Below, piece by piece: positions 12,877 through 24,352 of a stretch of 64,000 nucleotides of DNA. Position 1 is the first letter of the stretch; each line of letters starts with the position of its first letter. A model generated the notes under the pieces. The model had not been told where the DNA came from, did not search any database, and saw nothing but the letters and a program-made list of their open reading frames with translations. This DNA is from Theocolax elegans (lineage: Eukaryota > Arthropoda > Insecta > Hymenoptera > Cerocephalidae). Where the stretch lies: positions 27,035,569 to 27,099,568 of the forward strand of contig CM047431.1 of NCBI GenBank assembly GCA_026168455.1. The letters are read 5' to 3'. Position numbers and translations under genes: made by a program.

Positions 12877-13840
12877 TATAGGTCTAAAGTTTGAATCGTT
12901 GCACTGCAACGGTTTTTTCAAACTCATCAAAATCGCATTTTAACAATCAAAACGGCTAAAATATGCCTCAAAATATTAATAACTATCAAAAAATAACATA
13001 TTTTTAAGAAACAGCATGTAGGAGGAGCATGTATCGAGGAAAATTCAATCAAGAAATAGCGAAATTATCGCTTTCTCGACAATCTTTTTTGTATATCTCA
13101 AAAAGGCGTCACTTAAAACTCTTTAAAATGATAAGGTGGATATTACTTATTATAACACAACAAGGGTGTCCTATCATTATTTTTATCCGGAATAAATATT
13201 AAGGGTTTTTTTTAACACATTTTACCGTTGAAACCACCTTTAATATTTATTCGGATAAATATAATGTTAGGTCACCCGTGTTGCATAATAATAAATTTAA
13301 CTTATCACTTTAAAGCGTTTTGAAAGATGTCTTTTTGAGATATATAATAAAAATGTCGAAAAACCGCGAATTTAGCTATTTTCGACCCGTTTTACCTCTG
13401 CCAACCACCCTTAATGTTTTAAAGCATTTTAAAACACGCTTTTTTGAGATATGTAATAAAAATGTTGAAAAAAACACTATTTTCGCTATTGGCGACTCAT
13501 TTTACCCCTGCCAACCCCCCTTAAGATTTATTTCGGATAAAAATAATGAAAGGGCACGCTTGTTGCATAATAATAAACTTAACTTATCATTTTAAAGCGT
13601 TTTAAAAGACGCCTTTTTGAGATATACAAAAAAGATTGTAAAAAAAGCTATAATTTTGCTATTTCTTGATTGAATTTTCCTAGAAACACCTCCCCTACAT
13701 GCTGTTTCTTAAAAGTATGTTATTTTTTTGTAGTTATTAATGTTTTGAGGCATGTTTTTGTCGTTTCGATTGTTAAAATGCGATTTTGAAGAATTTGAAA
13801 AAACCGTTGCGGAACAACGGTTCAAACTTCAGACCCATAC
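12877..13840. mobile_element. ~0.96-kb foldback element
   Basis: The outer arms pair over TATRGGTCTRAAGTTTGAA and the GCAACGGTTTTTTCAAA region, then CGCATTTTAACAATC, TGCCTCAAAAYATTAATAAC and GAAAATTCAATCAAGAAATA, in opposite orientation at 13650-13840. A second inner repeat (TTATTCGGATAAA, TTGCATAATAATAAA, TTTAAAGCGTTTT) is present in three places. The 91-aa ORF at 13320 is only this repeat read through. Confidence 0.75.
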
Positions 13841-14243
13841 GATGCTTTCAGCAAAGAGTTGCGCTGTTTAAATGCTATAGCAAAAATAAATACCAGTCGC
13901 CTATACCTGGCGCAGAATAACACCATTCGCAGATCACTGACAAAAAGTAACACCGGTCGCAGAACACATATGAAGAATAACAGCCGGTATTATTTTTCGT
14001 CAAGACATCAAGGTGTGGTGCTAGTCTTCGCCTGCGCTCCGTAAGCGCTGATATTTTTCGGCAACTTTTTTTCAACCCTGCTACTATTCGTCTAGCCTCG
14101 AGAACAGTGCTACTTTTCATATGGAGCGTCGATATATGTTAATGAAATTCAATTGAAAACAATTCGAAAACGTTTTTGTTGAATACATTTTAAATATTTT
14201 ACGAAAAAGTTATTATTCATTTCGTATAAAGTATTCGAAAAGT

Positions 14244-14730
14244 ATATTACATACCCGCACGGAGAAAATTTTCCCTACAAAAAGTATGGCGGTAGTTTTA
14301 AAAAATTACAGTGGCGAATTGTAATCGTTGATTCAAAAAGAGAGACCAACAAATTTTGTCAATCCGTCATGGTGAAAATTAACAAACCGCCGCCACAAAA
14401 ATTCCTTTCCCAATGTACTTTTAGGAGATATCAAATTAAAATAAATGTGGATATGTTCAATAAATGCACTTTGTATTACTTTATAAATAATAACAATGTG
14501 ACGCAGTGCCGGTAATATTAGTGGGGACAGCTCTTAAAATTGTAGTGACAGTTTGGTATAAATTTTCGTTGTCCTCCCTCAAATATTGTAGTCTGTAAAA
14601 ATGACTATATAAAAATGTAATTGTTCTAGGTATTTTCTGCATAAAGATTACCCGACTATTTGTTTTGATTTTATAAGTACCGACATTGTAATTTTATTTT
14701 ACAGGTATACTTTTTTCTGTGCATATTACA
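14244..14730. mobile_element. Possible hAT-like MITE with 8-bp target duplication
   Basis: ATATTACA flanks both sides (14244-14251 and 14723-14730). Near the ends are GCACGGAGAAAA (14257) and its imperfect complement TTTTTTCTGTGC (ending 14722). An 8-bp duplication is the hAT signature. The terminal repeats are imperfect and short, so the call is tentative. Confidence 0.45.
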
Positions 14731-14809
14731 ATATAGCAAAGACGCATTATTTCATGCGGTCCCTAGTGGAAAAAATCGATGTTTTCAAACGATGCAAAAA
14801 CATTGTAAG

Positions 14810-15205
14810 TCTATTTTTTGAAAAAATTGATTATATTAGTACAAAATTCGTGGGTCCTAAGTGTATCATGCATTGTAAGGAAAATATAAAGCTGTCACAG
14901 AAAACCTTGATTTTATAATCCTTGAAAACTTTTCAGATAAATATATGTATTTGTACAGGAACAGGTGAACGTACTAAGGTCGATATGGTTTACACGTAAA
15001 CTCTTTGATATAATAGGAGTTAAAATTTATTCTCAAAGGCTAAGTGCAGAATCTCAAAAATTTTAAGGTTCATAAATCAAGGTTTTTAACACAGAGCTTC
15101 ATTTTTCCTTTGCACTGCAATCATATACCTAGGGCCCAAGAATTTCTCAATGCCATAATATAACCTATTTTCAAACATCAAAAAATAAACAATTTCGAGT
15201 TGTAG
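14810..15205. mobile_element. ~0.4-kb inverted-repeat element
   Basis: The left arm (about 14815-14925) pairs with the right arm (about 15060-15200). Matching blocks are TTCGTGGGTCCTAAGTGTAT with its diverged complement ATACCTAGGGCCCAAGAA, and AAAACCTTGATTT with AAATCAAGGTTTTT. The arms are about 75-85 percent alike by eye. No ORF. Confidence 0.6.
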
Positions 15206-16419
15206 AAACACATTACAAACATTAATAAAGTGTAGCGCAGTGTCTTAAACAATCAGAAAATGAGCATACTGACAAATATCTCGATTTTAACAGACCTTTG
15301 TATTTTTTTATTTTACAAGAAAGGGTTAATTATTATAAATGATTTTAACGGGCTTTACAAACTGTACCGAAATATGCAGTGTTCGCAAAACACGTTGAAA
15401 TCATTTAAACTAAATTTATTAAGGTTAATTATCATAATAAAGAAATAATTAATAAATAAACAAATTCCTCAATGAGTTAAAAAAATGAGCCGAAACAGCT
15501 TTTAACCCAGCTAGACTCGAATTAAAAAATGTTACGTTAGCTTATGTATTAACCGGGAACAGAATACGGGTTACGGTATATGAGTACATATGTAAATATA
15601 TATACATATGTGAATAGAGTAGAATTTGATGGTTGATTGAAAACGAGAAAGATCAATAATCAATTAATCAGCCTAGAAATTCGCGCTTGGAAATAATATT
15701 TCAAATAGTATTTCGAAGCGTGAATTAGGCATATTCGGATGCGAAAACTACTCGACCACGTCAAGGTCGAGAATTGCAAGGTGCATACGATATAATACTC
15801 TCTACCATTAGTGACGTCAAGTTAATCGCAGGGGAATGCATTCCAGTGCGCGCTCTTCCTAATTTTTGGCGTTGCATGGAAGACTCTTAGATAGTCATTC
15901 AAAGGAGAAAGTCCTCCCACGCGTCGAGTAATCTTCTATTAGTTTTAAGTTATTCTTATATTTTGAATTTATTATATTTAACTATTGCCCAATCTAATTT
16001 TTAATTGGAAATATACATTAGTCCCTTTTATAAAGCCTTCATTTTCATAATTATTATTCGACGTCAGTCATACTAAGAGAATTCTCAATTAACTAAGGTT
16101 AGGAAACAATAATTAACCTTATATTTTGTGCTAAATCACATTTAATAAATAAATAATAATTGGAGAGATTGGAGCATCTGAAAGTTATGAATTTACGGAG
16201 TTATGGATTTTATTTGCAATTCAGAGATCCTGTATAGGATTTTGCGGACCGAAACAAGCTATCATTTGATAAATTAAATAAAATCAATTAATTGTTAGTA
16301 TATAACAGGTTAATCTACGGTGCTTATGAGTTCAAAATATTCTAATCTAGTATTAAACTATATTGCAAGTTATAGTGTCATACTTAATCCAAATTTATTT
16401 TTATTCCATAATAATTTGC
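15206..16419. other. Non-coding spacer inside the 9-kb inverted-repeat segment
   Basis: No ORF with family motifs. AT-rich, with a small GC-richer patch at 15760-15940. Nothing further can be assigned. Confidence 0.55.
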
Positions 16420-17039
16420 CTTTCACAGCCATTTGAATATTTTCGAGGGTTGAAAAGGGGTTAGTTACGGATAACACTTGAATTTGCGATAGCACATCTT
16501 CAAGTACTCAACGAGTTAAAAATTTTGAGCCGCCACAGATTTTTCTAACCCTATTAGAAACCGAGTTATAAAAAAAAGTTAGCTTAAGCATTAAGTTGGC
16601 CTAACTAGGTGTTAATTCCTGACGTTTGGGGGTGAAAAATATTCTAAAGTGATAGTAAATTACATTTAGGCCTACTTTATCGTATTCAATCAAAAAAAGT
16701 GCTCACTGCGTGATACTTTACCTTTCACAGCCATTTGAATGTTTTCGAGGGTTGAAAAGGGGTTAATTACGCATAGCACTTGAATCTGCGATAGCATATC
16801 TTCAAGTACTCAACCAGTTAAAAATTTTGAGCCGCCACAGATTTTTCTAACCCTATTAGAACCCGAGTTATAAAAAAAAAGCCAGATTAAGCATTAAGTT
16901 GGCCTAACTAGGTGTTAAAATGCATTCGGCACTGGTTAGAAATGATTAGAATCGGTAGTAAATTAGTAAAAAAGTAGTTAAATATTCCTGTATGCTTTTT
17001 TTTAAATACTGCTAAAAAGACCCATCCAGGTTAATGGAC

Positions 17040-18300
17040 CCTTGTGTAGAAGGAGGACTAAGATTATCATAACGTTTCTAAAGTACCACTAGGATGGTGG
17101 CAACTAAATGAAGAGTAATGCTGAATAAGTTCTTCAAAAGTATATAAATTCGTAGGAGAATTAGGTGTGTCCTTAACAATACCCAGAGGTTTCAAGTAGA
17201 GATTTCTCATAAGAGTCATGTGCAGATTTTAAATTACGTTTTAATGCATCGTGCATAGATCTATACTGGGCTAACATCACGACAGCGTTTAGTTACCTTA
17301 TAGAAACAATTACGGATTTAGTAAATATTTTACTTCTTTTAGCAGCCAAAGGATAGACGCTGACGTGCATGTTTGGTTACAATTGGGGCATATATATCTA
17401 GGTTGGCAACAAGAATATTATGAAACAAATCAAGATACGTGTCAACAGTCTTGTGTTCATTATAAGTATCAATTTTAGTGACATAGTCAAAGGTTATAAT
17501 TTGTATATAATCAGCCTTATCTTTGAGGACTAAAGTTTTTCCATCACGCGACCAAATATATTTACAATTAAATAACTCGAGCTTAATTTTAGTCAAGAAG
17601 CGCAATTGATGTAAGGAAGCTGGTAATATTTCATATAAGTTAACTTATTTGTCAGCAGACCTCCTGCATTATCTACAATCTGACAGTATTTGTTGAGACT
17701 GAATTTGCTTTGATCCTAACACAAAATTTCGAACATCGAGTGACTTAAATCTAATAATAAAAGATTTCAAGGATAAAGTTTAAACGCATGAACCTGAAAG
17801 AACACACATCAGGAATATCATTAAATAAAATTTCAAGTTTAAGTATAATCAGAACTCTCCTTAAGAATTTACCAATTGGAATTCGGTAAACTTACAAGAT
17901 ACCTGTAACTCTCATTGTCAGTTGAGTATTAGAACACGCATTAGCATATAATTCCTTGAGCTGATGAACTTACAACGTAAAGCAGAATTCTCAATCTCAA
18001 AAACATACTTACGATTGTTGAATAATTCAAAATTATTGTCAATCTTTTCAAGTCTACTATTAAACAAAAAAACTGTTTGTTGAGTTTGAGTTAAAGAGTC
18101 CCAAATGCTTAGCAACTCCATGTTGTCTGAATAATTAACAATGGAAGTACTTTCACGTGAATTATTTCACACTGCATCAAAGGTATAATCACGAGCCGAA
18201 ATTGATGATACAGATGATATGATAGCATTTACACTACTCACAAATTCCGATTTTAATATAGGATCGTTAAAATTAAAAATACACTAAGAATATATAAGTT
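17040..18300 (-). mobile_element. LINE D remnant (ORF1 coiled coil and start of pol)
   Basis: On the minus strand, 18290-17918 reads as an ORF1-like protein with one in-frame stop: ISSVSSISARDYTFDAV, stop, then NYSDNMELLSIWDSLTQTQQ and LFNSRLEKIDNNFELFNNRK, a helical heptad-like segment ending near a NYMLMR motif that resembles the NNL.LRG site of LINE ORF1 coiled coils. Further down, 17605-17339 resembles the endonuclease-RT linker (LDIYAPIVTKHARQRLSF). The order ORF1 then pol is right for a LINE. The copy is broken and its 5' limit unclear. Confidence 0.55.
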
Positions 18301-19329
18301 ATATATACACTAACAATTACGCTAAAGATCACAAGCAATTTAAAATAATAAATAAATAATTAAAAACGGCCTTATAAAAAAGAATAATGCAGATATACGA
18401 GGTAAAGAAGCGCGTGCAATACTAGCGCAATAAAATTAAGTATACTGTAAGGTACAAGGTGTAAAATTCGCAGAATAGCACAAGTGGCGCTATCTAGCGG
18501 TTACTTTTGAAACTACGTAGTTTAGCCGATCACAAATAAAGGTCACGTGTTCTCAAGTTGATGCCGTCACCAAAATTTCCACAATGTCACTAAACTGCCT
18601 TTGTCAATGCAAAGCTGAAAAAAGCACAATAAGCAACCTCATACTAGGTAGCATAAAGACGGTCGCAGTGTCGTCACAGTGTCGTCACGCTAGGAGTATA
18701 AATATCAATCCGAATCAACGAAGCCCCGACAAAACGGATGGAGATGATTTATTATGAATTCAATGGTCCCAGCGGCTCTAGGAGAAATAACACTAAATTT
18801 ATTATGCTAAAATGAGACCTCAGGTACCAGTTATACTCTCAATCGAGCTTGGAATGATTTGAGAAGCAAATTAATCTAAAAGCAGTGAAAAGGACGTGTG
18901 CTCACTTCCTTGGAGGGATTGTTTGATTGATTAATTAAATTCTCTATTGGGTATTAGGGGTAGAAACACCGTTAATACTCATGTAGAAATAAATGTTTCG
19001 CTATTTTTTAAAAGAAAATACACCATATGATACGAAGATTAAAGCACAATAAAGATAAAAGCTTGGGTAGTTGAAGTTAATTGATATAAAAGTTTGCAAT
19101 AAAAGTACTAAGAACAAAAAAATAATATCAACGAAATATAATAATATAAACATAACGCTGTACAACCTATATACATATATGTATAAAAAATAAAATTGTA
19201 AAAATTATATCAATAAAAATAAAAATAAATCAATAAATAAATAAGTAATTAAACACATGGATGAACAATAAAACGTATCTATAAAACACAAATTAAAAAT
19301 CGGAAATCGGAAAACAAAAATCAGAAATG
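18300..19329. other. AT-rich stretch, no gene seen
   Basis: Possibly the 5' region of LINE D (18300-18800) and the 3' tail of LINE E, rich in AATAAATAA near 19200-19260. No ORF or RNA gene recognised. Confidence 0.5.
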
Positions 19330-20990
19330 CGGTAGGGGGGACAGCTGAGCTCCTCCAAGGCTATTCCTTCCAGGTGTGGCGGTCGCGTCCATAGCTATGT
19401 GAAAAGGTTGGTTCTGAATGAGTTAACTGTAAAGAGGTTAAAGTCAGTGAAGCGAAACGGATTGATCAGGTGAGTGGCAGTTATGATAAATTACTGATTT
19501 AGGGTGTCGGTACGTGAGCGAAAGATAGATTAGGGACGAGGGTAGATGACGGATAGATGAGCGAACTGCATATGAATCATTATGCAGAATGAAATGTAGG
19601 CAAGGTATAGTGGTGAGTTATGAAAAATGACGTAAATGCAGTAGAGCGAATGAATAGAGCCCTTCTGGATTCAATCGACAGCTAAAAACAGCGGACCTAG
19701 AACGCTACCCTGATAGACACCCATGGAATTACCGAGCCAAAGTAATAATGGCTGATTCATCAGTGGCTTGTGAGCGGCCCGCAAGAGATCCATAGATCCG
19801 GGTAAGATCCTGTCGAAAGACGTTAATTGAATAGACTTGTTAGTCATGTTAACGTTAATATCACCCGTTATAATCACATGTTCGCAGAGGGAAAGTAATT
19901 CAACGACAGATTCAAAAAACTTGAATGGATAAGCCGCTATTGGTTTTCTATAATTAACATAAGAGAATATAAAATGTTCCAATGTGCTCCGTTTTTAGTT
20001 CTGGTGTATTAAATAAGATGGGATCAGGTTATGCAAATATAATGAATATCCTGGGAGACATAATATATCAGAGGAATCGAGTTCGTTAACCTTTAGAGGG
20101 CCGGGGTTTTGCAAAATTTGAAAATCGCATTTTTCTATAGGAATGTGGTCTAAGGTCCCTGAGTTAGAGCCAAACTAAGTTGCGATGTTGGTGAGTCAGA
20201 CCCCCTACGCCTAGAGGCGTATTCCGGTCCGGTACAGTAAGGCCAAATGTTGAAATTTTCAAAATTTCAGAAAAACGATAAAATGCATAATTTATTTCAT
20301 TTTCAGCTGTATTTAGGTTTTATCTGGTCATTCTATATCAATATTACTTGAAAAATATTACAAAGGGCGTATCAACCGGCGATATCTGAGTTTCTCTGAT
20401 ACACACATACACACACATACATACACACATGGAATCAGGAGTTCGCCACGTCCACGTCGTTGATTCTGGGTAAAGCCAAGAGCTAGTATGTTTACTTATT
20501 TTTTCCCTCAAATATTCTTTCGAGTTATTGCTAACCATAATTTTCAAACGAAATGGACATTTTGCAAATTTGACCTTCAAATGACCTTGACCCTGAGGTC
20601 ATGAGGTCAATCCGACTTCAGATTCGGATTCAGCAACCCCAAACACATGAGCATTCTGAATGAAAAATTGTAACTAGTAACTTCTGAAACTCCTACACAT
20701 AATTTTCAAGTAGGATTGACATCGAAACTAGAAATGTCTTGGAAACTTACAATAGCCATATTACATCCCCCATTTTGAATTTAATTTTTTTGGTTGCAGA
20801 ATCATGTTTGGAGACTTCGTTAACCCTGACACCTGAGTTGAGTTATTTAAATGAAAAAATTTAGTACTTATGAAAAAAAAATGTTGACGCCTCTAGGCGT
20901 TTTCCGGCCCTCTAAAGGTTAAGGAAGGTTGCGGAGAGAGTTAAAATGTAGCGGGTAAATAAGTGATTCTATGGAAGAAAAATGAGATTT
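19330..20990 (-). mobile_element. LINE E remnant, internally deleted and split by a MITE
   Basis: The minus strand reads (high to low) an endonuclease start (HLFTRYILTLSATFLN near 20960-20925). A TTAA-bounded MITE follows, then ELDSSDILCLPGYSLYL (about 20085-20035) and NYRKPIAAYPFKFFE with EHVIITGDINVNM (19960-19850). The sequence then jumps directly to an RT motif, SMGVYQGSVLGPLFLA (about 19725-19675). The usual few hundred residues between endonuclease and RT are missing, so the copy carries an internal deletion of well over 1 kb. A further jump leads to a C-terminal region and the 3' end near 19330. Confidence 0.7.
20090..20918. mobile_element. piggyBac-like MITE with TTAA target duplication
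   Basis: CCTTTAGAGGGCCGG (20090) and its exact complement CCGGCCCTCTAAAGG (ending 20918) are the ends, and TTAA flanks both sides (20086-20089, 20919-20922). The palindromic motif CGCCTAGAGGCG / CGCCTCTAGGCG occurs near both ends. TTAA specificity is the hallmark of piggyBac. No transposase is present. It interrupts the endonuclease of LINE E, so it is younger than that LINE. Confidence 0.85.
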
Positions 20991-21946
20991 TAGGTGATTG
21001 ATATTACAATATAAAATAGAGAAAGAATGAGGATGATTAAATAATACCTAGCCGTTTGCATCTCATTTAGTGTGGTTACTTTTAAGTAGTGAGAGCTTCG
21101 TTTTTTATTTAAAGCAACACATCCCCCCATCACCTCTGGCATAAAAATATTGTAATTAAAAATTATTGGTTGCGCATAGCCGCATTTATTCTACTCCAAA
21201 TTTTGATCTATTAGCCATCTATTAACCCATGAAGCAGTTTATTTAAGATGTTCTATGGTTATGTCAAAGTTAACGGAATTTAATGAAATTGAAATATATT
21301 ATTTATAAGAGTGTCAGGAATGTCCATGAATTTTTCAATATTTTTTCTGCTCAAATTTTGAAGATATACGACATAGAAGTTGACGTCTTATACATAGACT
21401 CTCATAGAGACTCGGAAAAAAATATGATTGACTTTAGAGTGCGATTAATTAAAAGTATACATAATCTAATAAAACCCTAGAGACGTCACAAGTGAATATA
21501 AAGAAAACGTTATGCAACATTTAAACCTACATCATCATACAAAATTTAAAGAAATTGATGAAAACATTAACAAAAAGTTAAGCACGGAGGTCGTATGGGG
21601 AGCTGTACGGTCATAGCAACGCTGAGCGCGGAGAGAGAAGAGACTCCCTCCCTTTCTCGCACAGCAAGACACCATAGAACATCCTTAACTAATAATCTTA
21701 ACTTTTAATAAATTTTAACGTTTTCTTGACTGTCGAATATTAAGATTACACCTTCACGTATAAAACATTTACTAAAAGACAATAAATATATCATTATAGA
21801 ATGTTACATAATTTAAAATTGTTTCCAGTACTATTGAAATTGGTACCTTATTTTAGATTATTGATAACATTTTTTAGTATTGCTCAATAATTTATAAATT
21901 TTTACGTAATTCCAAAATATACTGTAATATGGAAATAATAACATAC
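20991..21946. other. Non-coding interval, no supported gene
   Basis: A 65-codon plus-strand ORF at 21283-21480 has no recognisable motif and no splice context. A GC-richer patch at 21590-21670 contains CTCCCTCCCTTTCTCGC. Part of this interval is probably downstream intron or flank of the minus-strand gene fragment. Confidence 0.5.
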
Positions 21947-23031
21947 CTTATCAGTTTTTCCAAATCGGTAACCAAATTCATTACAAAGATCTTGTATAGT
22001 TTCACTATATTCAAAATTTTTGTCTTCGATAAAGAAAATTTGTTGAATTATTGTGGATCTTATGTGATCGTTAATACATTCTTCTACTTTAGTAATGCTC
22101 TTAAGCCATTCAAGTTCCTACAATTATATAAGTACATTATCATTATATTTAAAAAATTTAATTAAGATAATGTTTTTATTGTCTGCTGCAATTTATTTAA
22201 ATACAATGAATTGCTTTACTATTAGAATATATAATTGAATGTTTACACCAATTTTGTGAGTAAAAATTATTTTAAATACTAAAAAATATTTATACATAAA
22301 ATTTGAAAAAATGACCAGCTTTATGTCTTACATAAACATAAATTTAACTATAAAAAGTAATATTTCATTAAACTCCACTTAGAATCCCACTTATTTTTTG
22401 AAATGTTACCTTAAAAATTATTATGTAATTTATGATTAAGTTAATCAAATGTTTGGTGAATAATTAATAACATGGCGCACAAGATGATATAATTATCAGT
22501 TAAAAATTAATTTAAACTATTGCAGATTATTCAAATTAAATGTTTAACGTACTAATATTAACATCATTAATATTTCTAACATATAAGAATATTTACCAAC
22601 CTTATCAAAAGTTATGTTCTTAAAATCAATTTTTTTAATTATTTTCGAATAAATTTCTATTAAGCCTAAGGAGATTTGCTGAGATACTATATCATCTGAT
22701 TGATAGTAAGTTAAACTGGATGTAAAAAAATCCTTCAATTTTACAATAAATTCTTGCAACTGCTCAAATAGACCGGAATGTGATGGAATACCACCTGAAA
22801 TCAAATATGCTTTCTTTCTATAAAACAGTAATATGAAGCTTTGATTGTCTTAAATTATAAGTATGACCATATAACGTACATGTTAATTCGAGAAAAGCTG
22901 GTAATTCGGCTTCATAATATGAATTCACAATTTCATAGCATTCTTTAAAACAAGCAATTCCAGAATCGATTATTTCTTGATCTAAAGAGTTTACTGATTT
23001 TATGTTAGGAAATAAATACTGAAATAATATT
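21947..23031 (-). CDS. Partial spliced gene fragment, three exons, function unknown
   Basis: Three minus-strand exons join in frame at GT-AG introns. Exon A, 23031-22880, reads ILFQYLFPNIKSVNSLDQEI onward and ends in phase 1 at a GTACGT donor. Exon B, 22794-22601, starts after TTTCAG, reads GIPSHSGLFEQLQEFIVKL and ends ITFDK at a GTTGGT donor. Exon C, 22117-21947, starts after TTGTAG, reads ELEWLKSITKVEECINDHIR and ends FGKTDK at a GTATGT donor. The predicted peptide is about 173 residues, helical and rich in acidic and aromatic residues, without a motif I can name; it has an alpha-solenoid feel, but that is only an impression. No start codon or terminal exon is visible on either side. It may be an internal part of a gene with long introns or a stranded fragment. 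Confidence 0.7.
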
Positions 23032-23334
23032 CTGAAACATAATTATTTATAGTTGATACAATAAATAAATAAAAATAAATCATAATTGTATATTTACTAT
23101 AATTAACAGAAAGAACATTTAACTACTAAATTAAATTCGAGAATATTAATAAATACATCCACTGTTTTGCTATGTCCGCCTATGACTTGCTATCACACAC
23201 GCAAAGAAATTTCAAGCGAACATAGCATCAAAATGTTTACTAAAATAGCACATCAAAACCAGTTACTCACTTAGTAACAAATTTATATAGTAATAGTTTC
23301 AAATAGCACTATATTAGAAAAGAAATGCATATGT

Positions 23335-23673
23335 CACCGCGACTCAGTGGCTCGGCGTGTCACTATAATGTGACGCCAGTTCAGGTGCGCGTGCGTTTCG
23401 TGCACTTGTCAGTGCATGAGAGGCACGGGCATCTGAACTATAGGGAATGTTAGGGACGCGAAGATGTAAAGAGGATCGCGGTGGTTCCATCGGGAGGACA
23501 GGAAACTGTAATTATTAGACTAATTACAGTGATCGATGATATCTTCCGATGGACACAAGCACCACTGTTTCAACTACATGTGCTTTGTTTACAGACACAC
23601 CGTTCACCTCCGTCGCTGATTAGCCCTGGCAGCATAAATAGAGCAACGTTAAATAACAAAAAAAAAATATATA
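23335..23673 (+). mobile_element. 5'-truncated SINE (same family as at 36212 and 50086)
   Basis: The body from ACCGCGACTCAGTGGCTCGG to GGCAGCATAAATAGAG plus a poly-A tail matches, in opposite orientation, the SINE bodies at 36212-36654 and 50086-50531, but the tRNA-like head is missing. CATATGT occurs at 23328-23334 and 23674-23680, a likely short target duplication. Confidence 0.8.
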
Positions 23674-23680
23674 CATATGT

Positions 23681-24325
23681 GAACGTAGACGGAAAAAATG
23701 TATTTCAAACGCAGTGAATGATGCAGTAGAGTTTCAATATAAGCCAAACAAGTAAACAAATCACCCTGCGAGAGTTCTATACCGTCTATGCAATTTCCAC
23801 ATAGACTCATGTGAGTGACATACCGAAGACTTATAAGCATATCTGTTTTTTATGTTCGCCATTTTTACAATTAAACATCAAAAGGCGTGATAGCGCCTGG
23901 ACGCAGGTATGCAGGCGCGTAAGCCCTTATTAATACAGCTAACTTGCCCCTCAGATTTTTTATATTTTCGTAAATATAGAATTATACTATGTATTTATGC
24001 AACGACAAATCTCAGATCCATTTTTTATTTAATTTTTCACTTTACAATAAATCTAGTTCGAATTCATAAATGCATAGTGAAGAAATTCGATGTTATTAAA
24101 GTTATTTGCTGATTTCCGTTTCTCGATTTCTGCTATTTTCACTTTTCTTTCATTCGATGCAAACAAAAAGAGATAGCGTCATAGGAGATTGCGAAGGATA
24201 GAAAGAGACGAAATTTTTTGCAGCCCGTGAGAGAACGCCTACAGAAGTAAAAACTGTTGGCAAGTTGTTTGAGAAGTGGCCGCAAGAGGGAACTTCTGCG
24301 CTACTTTCAGCTATTACACACGTAG
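23681..24325. other. Non-coding stretch, no gene seen
   Basis: No ORF with recognisable motifs. AG-rich patch at 24165-24300. It forms the unique left flank of the F-X-F-X-F array. Confidence 0.55.
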
Positions 24326-24352
24326 TATATATATATATATATATATATATAT
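24326..24352. repeat. (TA)n tract at left edge of foldback F1
   Basis: TA dinucleotides directly abut the terminus of F1. Comparable TA tracts abut the left edges of F2 (38141-38175), F3 (52035-52066) and the variant copies (29235-29308, 43052-43137), so the element seems to lie in, or generate, TA repeats. Confidence 0.85.

Larger units (their letters stand above)
7994..17023. mobile_element. 9-kb segment bounded by long inverted repeats (foldback-type composite)
   Basis: The left boundary GGGTCTTTTTAGCAG (7994) reappears as CTGCTAAAAAGACCC at 17009-17023. Similarity continues inward from both ends for about 600 bp or more (blocks ACCAGTGCCGAATGCATTTT, CCTAGTTAGGCCAACTTA, TATAACTCGGGTTCTAATAG). 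The left arm (to about 8930) is longer because it holds about three copies of a ~300-bp subrepeat. The interior shows no transposase; instead it holds several independent inverted-repeat elements listed separately. Long TIRs built of subrepeats resemble foldback elements. No target-site duplication was found, so superfamily and mobility as one unit are inferred only. Confidence 0.6.

Noticed and set aside
21283..21480. 65-aa plus-strand ORF
   Set aside because: Open and with a plausible composition, but no family, no neighbours and no repeated copy; not enough to call a gene.
21929..22165. 78-aa plus-strand ORF
   Set aside because: Antisense of exon C of the minus-strand gene fragment, which has splice sites and phase consistency.
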